From positions 1 through 64,000 of the forward strand of contig NZ_NBBI01000007.1 in NCBI RefSeq assembly GCF_002197685.1: a stretch of DNA of 64,000 nt, in the 5' to 3' direction. This document shows, piece by piece, positions 1 to 8,870 of the stretch. This DNA is from Sphingomonas dokdonensis (GTDB lineage: Bacteria > Pseudomonadota > Alphaproteobacteria > Sphingomonadales > Sphingomonadaceae). Numbering within the stretch: the stretch's first letter is position 1; every line of letters begins with the position of its first letter. Below the pieces are notes generated by a model. That model searched no databases, had not been told where the DNA came from, and worked only from the letters and a program-made list of their open reading frames with translations. The translations under genes and the position numbers were made by a program.

Positions 1-113
1 GTCCAATACCCCGCCGCATCCCACGGCTCGCCCACCCCCGACCCCCGCGCCACGCCCAGCCAGAACAGCGCGGCAAGAAGGAACAGGACAAGGAGCTTGA
101 GGCTGGAATGCAT
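1..113 (-). CDS. N-terminus of a membrane-anchored hypothetical protein (cut by window edge)
   Basis: Only the first 37 codons lie in the window. Reading from an ATG at 113 gives a positively charged start (MHSSLK) followed by one strongly hydrophobic helix at about residues 6-22, then a short polar stretch with the motif GEPWDAAGYW. This looks like a signal anchor or an uncleaved signal peptide at the start of a membrane or periplasmic protein. No family is recognised. The upstream region on this strand has only a weak purine-rich stretch (GAGAG) for ribosome binding, so the start is likely but not certain. Confidence 0.5.
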   Translation of the reverse strand, partial: MHSSLKLLVLFLLAALFWLGVARGSGVGEPWDAAGYW

Positions 114-331
114 GCCGTCTTGGCTCTCATGCGACCGTCACCAACACAAGAACGCATTCCGCACGTAGACGATCTGCGTGCCCGAGCGACCGCGAGGTGC
201 ATCGAAGACCACACGGTAGCTCACCCTTTTCGCCACTGCGCCGATTGCGTCGGGTGCACCGCGAATTATGGTCGGGCAATCTCGGGTCGTTGTCGCGCCC
301 GGGCGCTGTTTGCTGGCGAAGGGCTCTCGTG

Positions 332-688
332 ATGAACATGCTGCATATCGGCGCATTCGCTGTCGTACTGATCTACGGAGCTATTGGGTTCGTGCTCACG
401 GTACCACGCAGCCCGGAGACGCTGTCCAAAGTTCTTACTCAACCTTTAGCCGTGCTGTACCTCGCCTTGACCTTTTACCAGCAGGGGCTCAGCGACGCCG
501 AACTGATCGTCGTTGATGCCGACTTGGCGTGGAAACAGCGCTGGCCCATCTCGCAAGCGATCAGGGCCGATCTCGACGCCACGCTCATCCTTCAAATCGC
601 GATACTGGGCGTCCTGCTGATCCTCGGCGCGCTCTATTGCTACGCCAGGCTGCACCCCCGACACGAGAATGGCGACCCGGCCATCTAA
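332..688 (+). CDS. Small hypothetical membrane protein (118 aa)
   Basis: The protein has two clear hydrophobic helices, at residues 5-23 and 84-104, with a moderately hydrophobic stretch around 38-48. Between them is a polar loop, probably periplasmic or cytosolic, with no recognisable catalytic motif. The frame is open further upstream, but the ATG at 332 is preferred because the hydrophobic N-terminus begins there and an AAGGG stretch lies just upstream. The 219 bp between this gene and the divergent gene ending at 113 hold no other supported gene. Function unknown. It stands alone, followed by the convergent merR-type gene at 1125-724. Confidence 0.55.
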   Translation: MNMLHIGAFAVVLIYGAIGFVLTVPRSPETLSKVLTQPLAVLYLALTFYQQGLSDAELIVVDADLAWKQRWPISQAIRADLDATLILQIAILGVLLILGALYCYARLHPRHENGDPAI

Positions 689-723
689 CGGAGCAATGTG
701 ACTCGGGCGCACACCCGCGCCCG

Positions 724-1125
724 TCACCGCTCGAACGCCGCCAGGATCGGGCACGGCCCCGCCCCACCCTCGGCGCAATCCGCCTCCAGCCGGCTGAGCC
801 AGCCGCGTGCCGCGTCCAGCTCCGCAATCCGCCGGTCGAGATCGTCGAGGCATTGCCGCGCCAGCGCGCGTGCCGCGGCGCGCTCCTCGGTCGCATCGAG
901 CCGCAGCAGCGCGGCGATCTGCTCCAGCGTGAAGCCCGCGCCCTGTGCCGCGCGGATGAAGCGCAGCCGTCGCACGTCCTCGTCGTCGTACCGCCGCACG
1001 CCGCCCGCGCTGCCGCTTGCCCCCGGCCGCTCGGGCAGCGGCAGCAACCCGCGGCGCTGGTAATAGCGCACCGTCTCCACCCCCACCCCGCCGGCCTTCG
1101 CCAGCCCGCCGATCGTCATGCTCAT
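724..1125 (-). CDS. MerR-family transcriptional regulator, thiol-metal sensing type
   Basis: The first 70 residues are a classic MerR winged helix (ETVRYYQRRGLL at 17-28, RRYDDEDVRRLRFI at 44-57), followed by a long dimerisation helix at about 80-114. The C-terminal loop carries C117 and C125 with seven residues between them, then PIL. This C-X7-C spacing is that of CueR-like monovalent metal sensors; mercury MerR has C-X8-C. The third mercury ligand of MerR (Cys82) is absent; a cysteine at 92 lies ten residues further on. The gene diverges from a glutaredoxin-MauE gene across a mer-like promoter, which it very likely controls by DNA distortion. The inducer (Hg, Cu or an organic thiol reagent) cannot be told from sequence. 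Confidence 0.85.
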   Translation of the reverse strand: MSMTIGGLAKAGGVGVETVRYYQRRGLLPLPERPGASGSAGGVRRYDDEDVRRLRFIRAAQGAGFTLEQIAALLRLDATEERAAARALARQCLDDLDRRIAELDAARGWLSRLEADCAEGGAGPCPILAAFER

Positions 1126-1138
1126 CGCTTGGCGCCTC

Positions 1139-1170
1139 TTGACTCCGTACCATGGTACGCACCCTATCTA
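1139..1170 (+). promoter_or_regulatory. mer-like promoter/operator between merR-type gene and glutaredoxin-MauE gene
   Basis: A TTGACT -35 element (1139-1144) is followed by a long spacer and a TATCTA-like -10 (1165-1170, spacer 20; or CTATCT at 1164-1169, spacer 19). The spacer contains a perfect 12-bp palindrome GTACCATGGTAC (1147-1158). A 19-20 bp spacer with a central dyad is the hallmark of promoters activated by MerR-family proteins. The element closely resembles the classical mer promoter from the -35 into the dyad. Confidence 0.8.
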
Positions 1171-1211
1171 GGGCGGGTCACACACCGGGCAAGACGCCCG
1201 CAGGAGGTCCG

Positions 1212-1973
1212 ATGACCCAGGAAACCCAAGGCGCCGCGGCCGGGCAGAAGACGGCCGTGCTGTACCGCATGGTGATGCCCGAGCACACCTGCCCCTATGG
1301 CGTGAAATCGAAATGGCAGCTCGAACGACACGGCTACAGCGTCGAAGATCATTTTCTGCGCACCCGCGCCGAGACGGACGCGTTCAAGGCGGAGCATGAT
1401 GTAAAAACCACGCCGCAAACCTTTATCGATGGCCGGCGGGTCGGTGGCTATGACGATCTCGTCCGTTTCTTCGGCGGGCACGTGCCGGCCAAAGACGAGA
1501 CCAGCTACCGCCCGGTGATCGCGGTGTTCGCGATGACCGCGCTGATGGCGCTCGCCGTCAGCACCGCCGCCTTCGGCACGCCATTTACCGAGCGTGCGGC
1601 GATGTGGTTCGTCAGCCTGTCGATGTGCGTGCTGGCGATCCTGAAGCTGCAGGACGTGGAGCGCTTCTCCACCATGTTCCTGAACTACGATCTGCTCGCC
1701 AAACGCTGGGTGCCCTATGCCTATCTCTACCCGTTCGGCGAGGCGCTGGCGGGCGTGCTGATGACCGCCGGCGTGCTCGACTGGCTGTCGATCCCGGTCG
1801 CGCTCGTGATCGGCGGGATCGGCGCGGTGTCGGTGTTCAAGGCGGTGTACATCGAGAAGCGCGCGCTGAAATGCGCCTGCGTCGGCGGATCGAGCGCGGT
1901 GCCGCTCGGCTTCGTTTCGCTCACCGAAAACCTGTTCATGGTCGGCATGGCGCTCTGGATGCTGCTGCGCTGA
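1212..1973 (+). CDS. Glutaredoxin-MauE/DoxX fusion, redox-associated membrane protein
   Basis: The N-terminal 95 residues are a glutaredoxin fold with the active site CPYG (27-30; one thiol, second Cys replaced by Gly), a TTPQTFIDG cis-Pro region at 66-74 and GGYDDL at 78-83. The remaining 155 residues form about four membrane helices of the MauE/DoxX type, ending in a CAC motif (221-223) before the last helix. A disulfide or thiol relay across the membrane, or thiol-linked metal handling, is the likely role; this is inferred. The start at 1212 has a strong ribosome binding site (CAGGAGGT, 1201-1208). Expression should be controlled by the divergent MerR protein. The glutaredoxin part closely resembles the separate glutaredoxin at 35150-35392. 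Confidence 0.8.
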   Translation: MTQETQGAAAGQKTAVLYRMVMPEHTCPYGVKSKWQLERHGYSVEDHFLRTRAETDAFKAEHDVKTTPQTFIDGRRVGGYDDLVRFFGGHVPAKDETSYRPVIAVFAMTALMALAVSTAAFGTPFTERAAMWFVSLSMCVLAILKLQDVERFSTMFLNYDLLAKRWVPYAYLYPFGEALAGVLMTAGVLDWLSIPVALVIGGIGAVSVFKAVYIEKRALKCACVGGSSAVPLGFVSLTENLFMVGMALWMLLR

Positions 1974-2016
1974 GCGGCAGGCGGGCAGCTGCGTCAGCCG
2001 CCCGCCCGCTCGCGCC

Positions 2017-3456
2017 TCACACGTTGTTGATCACCACCGCGCGCGTGTTGAGATAGGCGTCCAGCGCCTCCGGCCCGCCTTCGGTGCCATAGCCCGAATC
2101 CTTGATCCCGCCGAACGGCAGCTCGGCACTGCCCGCCGCGGGCGTGTTGACCCACAACATGCCCACCTCGACACGCCGCGCCAGCAGGTCCGCGTTCGCC
2201 AGCGACCGGGTGAAGGCATAACCCGCCAGCCCGTAGGACAGCCGGTTCGCCTCCGCGATCGCCTCGTGGAGGTCGTCATAGCCGCGAATGCCCGCGACCG
2301 GCCCGAACGGCTCCTCGTTGAACAGCTTGGCCTCCAGCGGCACGTCAGCCAGGATCGTCGGCGCCCAGAAATTGCCCGTGTCGCCGATCCGCGCGCCGCC
2401 CGTCAGCACCGTCGCGCCCTTTGCCACCGCGTCCTCCTGGAACTCGGCCATCGCGGCGAGCCGGCGCGGGTTGGCGAGCGGGCCCATCTCGGTCCCCTCG
2501 TCCATCCCGTTGCCGACCTTGATCCCCTCGGCCAACGACGCCAGCGCCTTGGCGAAATCCGCCTTCACGCTGTTGTGCACCAGAAAGCGCGTTGGCGAGA
2601 TGCACACCTGCCCGGCATTGCGGAACTTGGCGCGCCCGACGCTCTTCACCGCGAGGTCCAGGTCGGCATCCTCGCAGATGATCACCGGCGCATGCCCGCC
2701 CAGCTCCATCGACACGCGCTTCATCTGCTTGCCGGCCAACCCCGCCAGCAGCTTGCCCACGGGGGTCGAGCCGGTGAAGGTGATCTTGCGGATGATCGGG
2801 CTGGCGATGAGATATTCGGAGATCTGCGCCGGCTCGCCGAAGACGAGGCCCAGCACGCCGTCTGGCAGCCCGGCATCCTGGAACGCGCGGATCAGCGCGG
2901 CGGGGCTGGCGGGCGTTTCCTCCGGCGCCTTGACGATCATCGAGCAGCCCGCCGCGAGGCCGGCGCCGATCTTGCGCACGATCTGGTTGATCGGAAAATT
3001 CCACGGCGTGAACGCCGCCACCGGCCCGACCGGGTCCTTCACCACCATCTGCCGGATGGCGAGGTTGGAGCGGTGCGGGACGAGCCGGCCGTACACGCGG
3101 AAGCCTTCCTCGGCGAACCATTCGATGATGTCGGCGGCGGCCATCGCCTCGCCCTTGGCCTCGACCAGCGGCTTGCCCTGTTCCTGCGTCAAGAGCGCGG
3201 CGATGTCGCCCGCGCGCTCGCGCATCAGCCCGGCGGCCTTGCGCAGGATCTTGCTGCGCTCGGCCGGCGTGCAGTCGCGCCACACCTCGAACCCGCGATC
3301 CGCCGCCGCCAGCGCCTTGTCGAGGTCGGCAAGGCCGGCATGCGCCACCCGCCCGATCTCCGCGCCGCTCGCCGGGTTCTGCACCGCCAGCGATCGGCCG
3401 TCCGCCGCATCCTGCCAGGCGCCGTCGATGAAAAGCTGCGTGTCGGGATAGGTCAT
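2017..3456 (-). CDS. gabD: NAD(P)-dependent aldehyde dehydrogenase, succinate-semialdehyde dehydrogenase-like
   Basis: A full-length (479 aa) ALDH-superfamily enzyme. Visible landmarks are PWNFP (N153) in the oxyanion region, K176 in VKAPEE for cofactor binding, GS at 229-230, the general base E251 in MELGGHAP, and the nucleophile C285 in [12 protein letters not shown]. The sequence pattern is closest to the succinate-semialdehyde dehydrogenase/GabD branch, which oxidises succinate semialdehyde to succinate; substrate specificity cannot be fixed without alignment. The ATG at 3456 is chosen for its GGAGA ribosome site about 8 nt upstream. No GABA transaminase gene is nearby, so another aldehyde substrate is possible. 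Confidence 0.85.
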   Translation of the reverse strand: MTYPDTQLFIDGAWQDAADGRSLAVQNPASGAEIGRVAHAGLADLDKALAAADRGFEVWRDCTPAERSKILRKAAGLMRERAGDIAALLTQEQGKPLVEAKGEAMAAADIIEWFAEEGFRVYGRLVPHRSNLAIRQMVVKDPVGPVAAFTPWNFPINQIVRKIGAGLAAGCSMIVKAPEETPASPAALIRAFQDAGLPDGVLGLVFGEPAQISEYLIASPIIRKITFTGSTPVGKLLAGLAGKQMKRVSMELGGHAPVIICEDADLDLAVKSVGRAKFRNAGQVCISPTRFLVHNSVKADFAKALASLAEGIKVGNGMDEGTEMGPLANPRRLAAMAEFQEDAVAKGATVLTGGARIGDTGNFWAPTILADVPLEAKLFNEEPFGPVAGIRGYDDLHEAIAEANRLSYGLAGYAFTRSLANADLLARRVEVGMLWVNTPAAGSAELPFGGIKDSGYGTEGGPEALDAYLNTRAVVINNV

Positions 3457-3642
3457 GCATTCTCCGTGCGAAAGCCGCGGCGCCGAGGGCCGGCGCCTCA
3501 TGCCGCCCCAGATAGGAGGGCGCCCGCCGTTATGTACCCCTCCCGGCCCAAGCGGTTGCACCCGCGCGCCGGGCGCGACACAATGCGGGTTCGGCAGCGG
3601 CGCCCATGGAAGGCAGCCTGCGCCGGATGCGAGGGGATGGCC

Positions 3643-4689
3643 ATGACCGACGACGTAATCGAGCCCGATCTGCCGATCATCGATCCGCACCATCACCTGT
3701 GGGATTTCACCCCCGCGCTGCCGCGCATGCCCGAGATCGCGCACCCGTTCGGCCGCATCACGCGCCAGAGCCCGCGCTACCTGTTCGACGAATTGCTCGC
3801 CGATTGCCGCGCCGCCGGGCACAACGTCGTCGGCACCGTGTTCCTGCAATGCGGCGCCTTCTACCGCGCCGACGGCCCCGAGGAGCTGAAGCCCGTCGGA
3901 GAAGTGGAGTTCGTCAACGGCGTCGCCGCGCAATCGGCCAGCGGCATCTACGGCCCGTTTCGCGCCTGCGCCGGCATCGTCGGCCAGGCCGACCTGACGC
4001 TGGGCGCGCGCGTCGGCGCGGTGCTGGATGCCTCGATCGCGGCAGGCAACGGCCGGTATCGCGGCATCCGTCACATCGGCGCGCACGATCCCGATCCCGA
4101 GGTGCTCGGCCCGCTCGGCCACGCGCCCGCGAACCTTTACGCCGACCCGCGCTTCCGCGAAGGCTTTGCCGAACTCGGGCGCCGCGGCCTCACCTTCGAC
4201 GCCTGGGTGCTCGAGCCGCAGATCGCCGAGGTGACCGCGCTCGCCCGCGCCTTTCCCGATCAGCCGATCGTGCTCGATCACGTCGGCACCCCGCTCGGCC
4301 TCGGTCGCTACGCCGGCCGGCAGGACGACCGCTTCGCCACCTGGAAGGCGGCCATCGAAGACCTCGCCACCTGCCCCAACGTCGCCGTGAAGCTCGGCGG
4401 CCTCGCCATGCCCTTCTGCAAGCTCGGCGATCTCGGCCCAGACACCCGCCCCACCGCGCAGGCGCTCGCCAACCTGTTCCGCCCCTATGTCGAGGCGTGC
4501 ATCCACGCCTTCGGCCCGGCGCGCGCGATGTTCGAAAGCAACTTTCCGGTCGACCGCTGGGGCGCCGATTACGGCACGCTTTGGAACACCTTCAAGCTGG
4601 TGGCGAAGGGCGCCAGCGCCGACGAGAAGCGCGATCTGTTCGCCGGCGCCGCCGCGCGCTTCTACAAGGTGGAGCACCTCCTCGCCTGA
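3643..4689 (+). CDS. Amidohydrolase-family metal hydrolase (lactonase-like TIM barrel)
   Basis: The protein begins with the metal-binding motif DPHHHLWD at residues 14-21, typical of the amidohydrolase_2 family (2-pyrone-4,6-dicarboxylate lactonase and L-fucono/rhamnono-lactonase relatives). Further landmarks are RGIRHIG in the middle, IVLDHVGTP as the metal or substrate histidine strand, and FESNFPVD near the C-terminus carrying the conserved acidic residue. Length (348 aa) fits. The ATG at 3643 is preferred over one at 3637 because GAGGGG (3631-3636) is then correctly spaced. The 3' end overlaps the convergent PepSY gene by 28 nt. Substrate unknown. Confidence 0.8.
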   Translation: MTDDVIEPDLPIIDPHHHLWDFTPALPRMPEIAHPFGRITRQSPRYLFDELLADCRAAGHNVVGTVFLQCGAFYRADGPEELKPVGEVEFVNGVAAQSASGIYGPFRACAGIVGQADLTLGARVGAVLDASIAAGNGRYRGIRHIGAHDPDPEVLGPLGHAPANLYADPRFREGFAELGRRGLTFDAWVLEPQIAEVTALARAFPDQPIVLDHVGTPLGLGRYAGRQDDRFATWKAAIEDLATCPNVAVKLGGLAMPFCKLGDLGPDTRPTAQALANLFRPYVEACIHAFGPARAMFESNFPVDRWGADYGTLWNTFKLVAKGASADEKRDLFAGAAARFYKVEHLLA

Positions 4690-5870
4690 CGCCGCCGCCG
4701 CAGCCAGTGCAGCAGGCCGGTGACGAACAGCGCCCCCGGCACCAGCCCGGCGACCACGGCGAGCACCCGCGTCGCCAGCCCGCCGACGGTGCCATCGTGC
4801 AGGGTGCGCACCCACAGGTTCACCCGCGCGCCCGTGCCGCCGCGCCGCGCATCGTGCACCCCCAGCACGCGCCCCGACACCTGGTCGAGATAGACATAGC
4901 TCGCCGGAAAGCGCGCATGCGGATCGCCCGGCACCTGATAGCGCGCGCGGATTGGCGCCGTCCCGCCGATCGGCACGTCGACGAACACCAGCCGCCCGTC
5001 GGGCAGCGCGCGCTGCGCCGCGGCCAGCGCCTGCCCGATCGCCACCGGTCGCCCGCCCGCCGGCACCGCCGCCGACACCGGCACGGCCGGCGTGCCCGGC
5101 GCGAGCAGCGCCTGCGTCACGCTCGGCAGCGCCAGCAGCACCCCCGTCGCGACCAGCACGAACAATAGCGCCATGCTCCACACGCCCGACAATTTGTGCA
5201 GGTCGCGCAGCCGCCGGATCGGCGCCGCCTCACGCTTGAACGCCAGCGCCTTGCGCCAGCTGCCCCGCGGCCACCACGCGATCACGCCCGACACCAGCAA
5301 CGCCAGCATCGCGACCCCCGACCAGCCGACGATCTGAAGCCCCAGCTCCCCCGCCAACAGCTCCATGTGCAGCTGATAGATCCAGCTCATCAGATAGCCG
5401 CCCCACGGCGCGACGCGCACGATCCGCCCGCCATCGGAGGAGAACCACACCATCAGCCGGTCGGCATGATGCCCCGGCATCGCCGCGGGATAATAACGCG
5501 CCGGGATCGCGCCCGCTTCGCCGGTCACCTCGAAGGTCCATTTGCCCCCCGGATGCCGAAAGCGCGCGCTGCCGGTCGCAAAGGCGCGATCGAGCGTGGC
5601 GCCCAGCCCCGCCCCTGCTCCCGCCACGCCGCCGTCCCCGCGAAGATCACGCGGCGGATCGCCCGCTTCCGCCTGCACCACCGGATGCAGCGCGGCGTCG
5701 ATCGCGGTGTAGAACACCAGCGCCGATCCCGTGGCGCCGATCACCGCAAACAGCAGCCCCAGCGTCAGCCCGAGCCACAGATGCACCCGCCGCACCGCCA
5801 GCCGCACCCGCGATCCCGCCGCGCGCGGCGCCACGCCCGGCGGCTCGGCAAGAAGCACCGCCCCCGCCAT
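4662..5870 (-). CDS. PepSY-associated transmembrane protein (siderophore/iron reduction type)
   Basis: The N-terminal [19 protein letters not shown] followed by [12 protein letters not shown] is the signature of PepSY_TM (PiuB-like) inner-membrane proteins. Four membrane helices are visible: about 28-50, one in the middle after [19 protein letters not shown], one at [18 protein letters not shown], and one near the C-terminus. Such proteins commonly accompany TonB siderophore receptors and are thought to reduce ferric siderophores at the inner membrane. The start codon overlaps the receptor stop (TGATG at 5868-5872), so the two genes are translationally coupled. The last codons overlap the convergent amidohydrolase gene. 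Confidence 0.85.
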   Translation of the reverse strand: MAGAVLLAEPPGVAPRAAGSRVRLAVRRVHLWLGLTLGLLFAVIGATGSALVFYTAIDAALHPVVQAEAGDPPRDLRGDGGVAGAGAGLGATLDRAFATGSARFRHPGGKWTFEVTGEAGAIPARYYPAAMPGHHADRLMVWFSSDGGRIVRVAPWGGYLMSWIYQLHMELLAGELGLQIVGWSGVAMLALLVSGVIAWWPRGSWRKALAFKREAAPIRRLRDLHKLSGVWSMALLFVLVATGVLLALPSVTQALLAPGTPAVPVSAAVPAGGRPVAIGQALAAAQRALPDGRLVFVDVPIGGTAPIRARYQVPGDPHARFPASYVYLDQVSGRVLGVHDARRGGTGARVNLWVRTLHDGTVGGLATRVLAVVAGLVPGALFVTGLLHWLRRRRQARRCSTL

Positions 5871-8077
5871 CAGAACCGCGTCGCCAGCGACAGCTCGAAC
5901 GATCGCGGCGCGCCGATATAAACGTTGGTCGACGGATAGCCCGAATACTCGCCGTAGAACGCATCGGTCAGGTTGCGCCCGCGCAGCGTCAGCGTCGCAT
6001 TCGCTGCCACCGGCACCGAGATGCTCGCGTCCACCACCTCATGCCCCGCCACGCGGATCGTGTTCGCGGTGTCGGTGTAGAAGGCGCCGGCATGGCGCAG
6101 GAACCCGCCCAGCGTCACCGTGCCACCGATCGTATAGAGCGCCGAGGCGGTCAGCGTCGTTTCGGGCACGTTGATCGGCCGGTTGCCCGCGCGGTCGACG
6201 CGCACCCCACCGATCAGCTCGGACAGTTCGTCATATTGCGCATCGGTATAAGACGCGCCCGCCGACAGCCGCAGCGCCTTCACCGGGTTCACCACCGCGG
6301 AAAGCTCCAGCCCCTGCGACGATTGCCGCCCGCCCTGCACGCTCAGCGACGGATTGGCCGGATCGCGCGTCAGGATGTCGCGCTGCTCGATGCGATAGGC
6401 CGCGCCCGTCACGCTCGCGCGCCCGCCCCATCCGCTCGCCTTGAACCCCGCCTCATAGGCGCGGCCCTTGGTCAGCCGGAACCGGCTGTTGGCGATCGAG
6501 GCGAGCAGGATCGACGACACCGGCGACACCGCAGTGGTATATTGCGCATAGAGCGTAATGCCCGGCGTCGCTTCCCAGCTCGTCCCCGCGCGCCACGACA
6601 CCGGATCGAATGTCGGGCTGTTGCGATCGACCGCGCCCGACAAATTCTGCGTCGTCGCGCGCGTCAGCGCCATGTGATCCCAGCGCACTCCGCCGACCAG
6701 CAGCCACTTGGGCGTGATGTTCAGCGCATCCTCCGCGAACACGCTCGTCTGCCGCAGCTTCGAATCGAACAACACGTTGCCGCTGGTAAAGATCGCGGTG
6801 CCGGTCGGCCGCGGCACCACGGCGGGATCGCGCACGTCCACCGCCGGCAGCGCCGATGCCGGCGCCTGCTGCCGCAGGCTCACGAAATCGGTGTCGTTAT
6901 GCTCGACGCCCAGCGTGAAGCGGTTGCGCATTCCCGCGACCACGCTGTCGTTGGCGATCGCCCCGCGCGCGTTCCAGAATTGGTGATCGTGGCGGAAATC
7001 CTGATAGCTCTGGCGGAAGCTGCCGTGGGGAAAGGCGGCGCTCGGCGCGACGAAGCTCTGGCTGTCCGCCAGCAGGAACGCGCGATCGGCGGTATAAGCG
7101 GTGAGGTCCAGCGCCAGCGACCAGCCATTGCCGACCGCCCAGTCGAGCCGCGACCGGATCGTCGTCTCGTCCGCGCTCGAATAGGCGCCGTCCGGGTTGT
7201 AGTTGCGCCGCCTGAGCGCGCGATCGGCGACCAGCCCGGCGGCGCTCGTCACCGCATCGCTCGGGTTCAGCGCATACTGGCCGGGGATCAGCGGCAGCCC
7301 CTGATAGGTCGCGTCGTAGCGATCCTCGAAATGATCCACCGCGATCAGCAGCGACACCGCATCGCTCGGCCGCCACAGCGCGCTCGCCGTCAGCCCGGCG
7401 GAGAAGGTGTCGTTATTCTCCACGTCGTACAGGCTGTCGGATCGCTGGTAGCTCGCGTCGGCGCGCACCGCGAGCGTGCCCGTCACCGGCAGGTTCATGC
7501 CCCCCGCCGCCATCACCGTGTCGAAACTGCCGACCGAAAACAGCGTGTCGAGCCGCCGCTCGCCCAGCACCGGCTTGCGCGTCACCTTGTTGATGATGCC
7601 GGCCAGCGCGCCCTCGCCATACAGGACCGAGGCCGGCCCCTTCAGCACCTCGATCCGGTCGTAATGCCAATTGTTGCTGTCGCGCTGCACCACCGTGGAG
7701 GTCGACACGCGCACCCCGTCCTGCAGGATCGACACGGTGTTGCCGGCAAAGCCGCGCATCGAGACCACCGCCGGATTGCCCGGCACGTTGCCGGCGATCG
7801 CGCCGACCACCTGGTTGAACGTCTCGCGCGCGGTCCGCAGCCCCTGCACCTGCAGATCGTCCTGCGTCAGCACCTCGACGCTGGCGGGCGTCTCGCGCAC
7901 CGACAGGCCAAGGCGGCTGGCGGCCTGCGGCTGCGCGTCGAGCTGCAGCGGATCGCGCTGCCCGTTGACGATGATCGCGGGGTCGGCCTGCTCGCCCGCC
8001 TCCGGCGTGGCGGCAAGCGAAACGGCAGGCAGCAGGCACGACGCCGCGGCGCTCGCCAGCAGATGGAAACGGAACAT
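5870..8077 (-). CDS. TonB-dependent siderophore receptor
   Basis: Outer-membrane receptor of 735 aa. It has a signal peptide (about 1-22, LAA-like cleavage), a plug domain with SVEVLTQDDLQVQG, VVSMRGFAGNTVSILQDGVR and RIEVLKGPASVLYGEGALAG, and a beta barrel ending in the C-terminal phenylalanine (SLATRF) needed for BAM insertion. The plug motifs match the FhuA/FpvA-like siderophore class. It is the first gene of an operon with the PepSY membrane protein, so it likely imports a ferric siderophore. No Fur box could be identified with confidence in the 285 bp upstream. Confidence 0.9.
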   Translation of the reverse strand: MFRFHLLASAAASCLLPAVSLAATPEAGEQADPAIIVNGQRDPLQLDAQPQAASRLGLSVRETPASVEVLTQDDLQVQGLRTARETFNQVVGAIAGNVPGNPAVVSMRGFAGNTVSILQDGVRVSTSTVVQRDSNNWHYDRIEVLKGPASVLYGEGALAGIINKVTRKPVLGERRLDTLFSVGSFDTVMAAGGMNLPVTGTLAVRADASYQRSDSLYDVENNDTFSAGLTASALWRPSDAVSLLIAVDHFEDRYDATYQGLPLIPGQYALNPSDAVTSAAGLVADRALRRRNYNPDGAYSSADETTIRSRLDWAVGNGWSLALDLTAYTADRAFLLADSQSFVAPSAAFPHGSFRQSYQDFRHDHQFWNARGAIANDSVVAGMRNRFTLGVEHNDTDFVSLRQQAPASALPAVDVRDPAVVPRPTGTAIFTSGNVLFDSKLRQTSVFAEDALNITPKWLLVGGVRWDHMALTRATTQNLSGAVDRNSPTFDPVSWRAGTSWEATPGITLYAQYTTAVSPVSSILLASIANSRFRLTKGRAYEAGFKASGWGGRASVTGAAYRIEQRDILTRDPANPSLSVQGGRQSSQGLELSAVVNPVKALRLSAGASYTDAQYDELSELIGGVRVDRAGNRPINVPETTLTASALYTIGGTVTLGGFLRHAGAFYTDTANTIRVAGHEVVDASISVPVAANATLTLRGRNLTDAFYGEYSGYPSTNVYIGAPRSFELSLATRF

Positions 8078-8243
8078 GGAACAACACCTTTAACCGGCCC
8101 GCTGCGCCAGGCGCCCGCAAGCCGCAGTTCATGGACGCGCCACACGGCGCGCGAACGATGAAGCCTGATCCGATTCCGGTGACGGGCCGCGCCGCCCCTC
8201 CCGCGCACTACGTCACCTCGGCCCTGTGCCGGGGTCCACTGTT

Positions 8244-8309
8244 CCGCGAGATCGACTCAATGGAACTCGCGGCGCCATGGATGCCGGGACAAGCCCGACA
8301 TGACGACGG
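8244..8309. repeat. Imperfect palindromic intergenic element
   Basis: The 285-bp gap upstream of the receptor holds no gene. It contains the inverted repeat CCGCGAG (8244-8250) / CTCGCGG (8266-8272), followed by a stretch with GATGCCGGGACAAGCCCG. I recall similar GGGACAAGCCCG-type intergenic repeats as common in sphingomonad genomes, but no second copy is visible in this window, so repeat status is unproven. Confidence 0.3.
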
Positions 8310-8362
8310 GGATTGGGTAGACCGCGCTTGCCTCAACAGCCCGCTGGATCAGACCTCAAATA

Positions 8363-8812
8363 TCAAAGGAAAGCCGGCGGCCCTCTAAGCGGCGGCCGCA
8401 GGTAAACCGGCCGCGCCACCGCCGGCAGCACCATTGCGGCGAAACCCACCGCCAGCACAAAGGCGATCAGCGCGGCAAGCTGGATCGGATCGACTGCGCC
8501 GAGCGCCGCCGCCGACAGCCCGGCAAAGGCGCACGGCATCTCCACCTGGCCATGCCCGCCCGAGCCGTCATGCTTCATCGGCGCGCCGTGATCCGCCACT
8601 GCCTGATGTCCGACCATCTGATGATGCCCGCCCGCCGATTGGCTGACACTAGAAGGCGCCGGCACCACGCCCGGACAGACGATCACCGCCAGCCGCCCGC
8701 CGCTCGCATCGATCATATAGCCGGTCGGCACCAGCAGCTTCAGCAGCAGCGCCGCCCCGAGCAGCAGCACGGCAAGATGACGTTGCGCCAGAAAGAGCCG
8801 GATGGGCTGCAC
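8363..8812 (-). CDS. DUF2946-family membrane-associated protein
   Basis: The sequence starts RLFLAQRHLAVLLLGAALLLKLLVPTGYM, a hydrophobic N-terminal helix. A central His/Met-rich loop (GGHHQMVGHQAVADHGAPMKHDGSGGHG region) follows, then PCAFAGLS and a second helix at about 105-130. That layout fits DUF2946 proteins, which often sit beside copper or siderophore genes. The histidine-rich loop with two cysteines suggests metal binding, which is inferred. The start is a GTG at 8812; there is a stop in frame shortly upstream, so it cannot be much longer. No clear ribosome binding site is seen. Confidence 0.65.
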   Translation of the reverse strand: MQPIRLFLAQRHLAVLLLGAALLLKLLVPTGYMIDASGGRLAVIVCPGVVPAPSSVSQSAGGHHQMVGHQAVADHGAPMKHDGSGGHGQVEMPCAFAGLSAAALGAVDPIQLAALIAFVLAVGFAAMVLPAVARPVYLRPPLRGPPAFL

Positions 8813-8848
8813 GGCGCCCGCGCTACGGGGCGGCGTTGCTCATGTCAC

Positions 8849-8865
8849 TGGGACAATCTGTCCCA
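8849..8865. promoter_or_regulatory. 17-bp perfect dyad between two same-strand genes
   Basis: TGGGACA-ATC-TGTCCCA is a perfect inverted repeat. It lies 5 bp beyond the stop of the haloacid dehalogenase gene and 36 bp upstream of the DUF2946 start, both on the minus strand. It could end the upstream transcript (no T-run follows) or be an operator for the downstream gene. Confidence 0.4.
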
Positions 8866-8870
8866 CCCGC

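Noticed and set aside
138..356. Short minus-strand frame between the partial membrane protein and the gene at 332
   Set aside because: Its last 30 residues look somewhat protein-like, but there is no ribosome site or start at a sensible place and no recognisable motif.
3457..5181. Extension of the aldehyde dehydrogenase frame far upstream on the minus strand
   Set aside because: The extra 575 codons overlap the amidohydrolase and PepSY genes and have no family features. The ATG at 3456 has a ribosome site and gives normal length.
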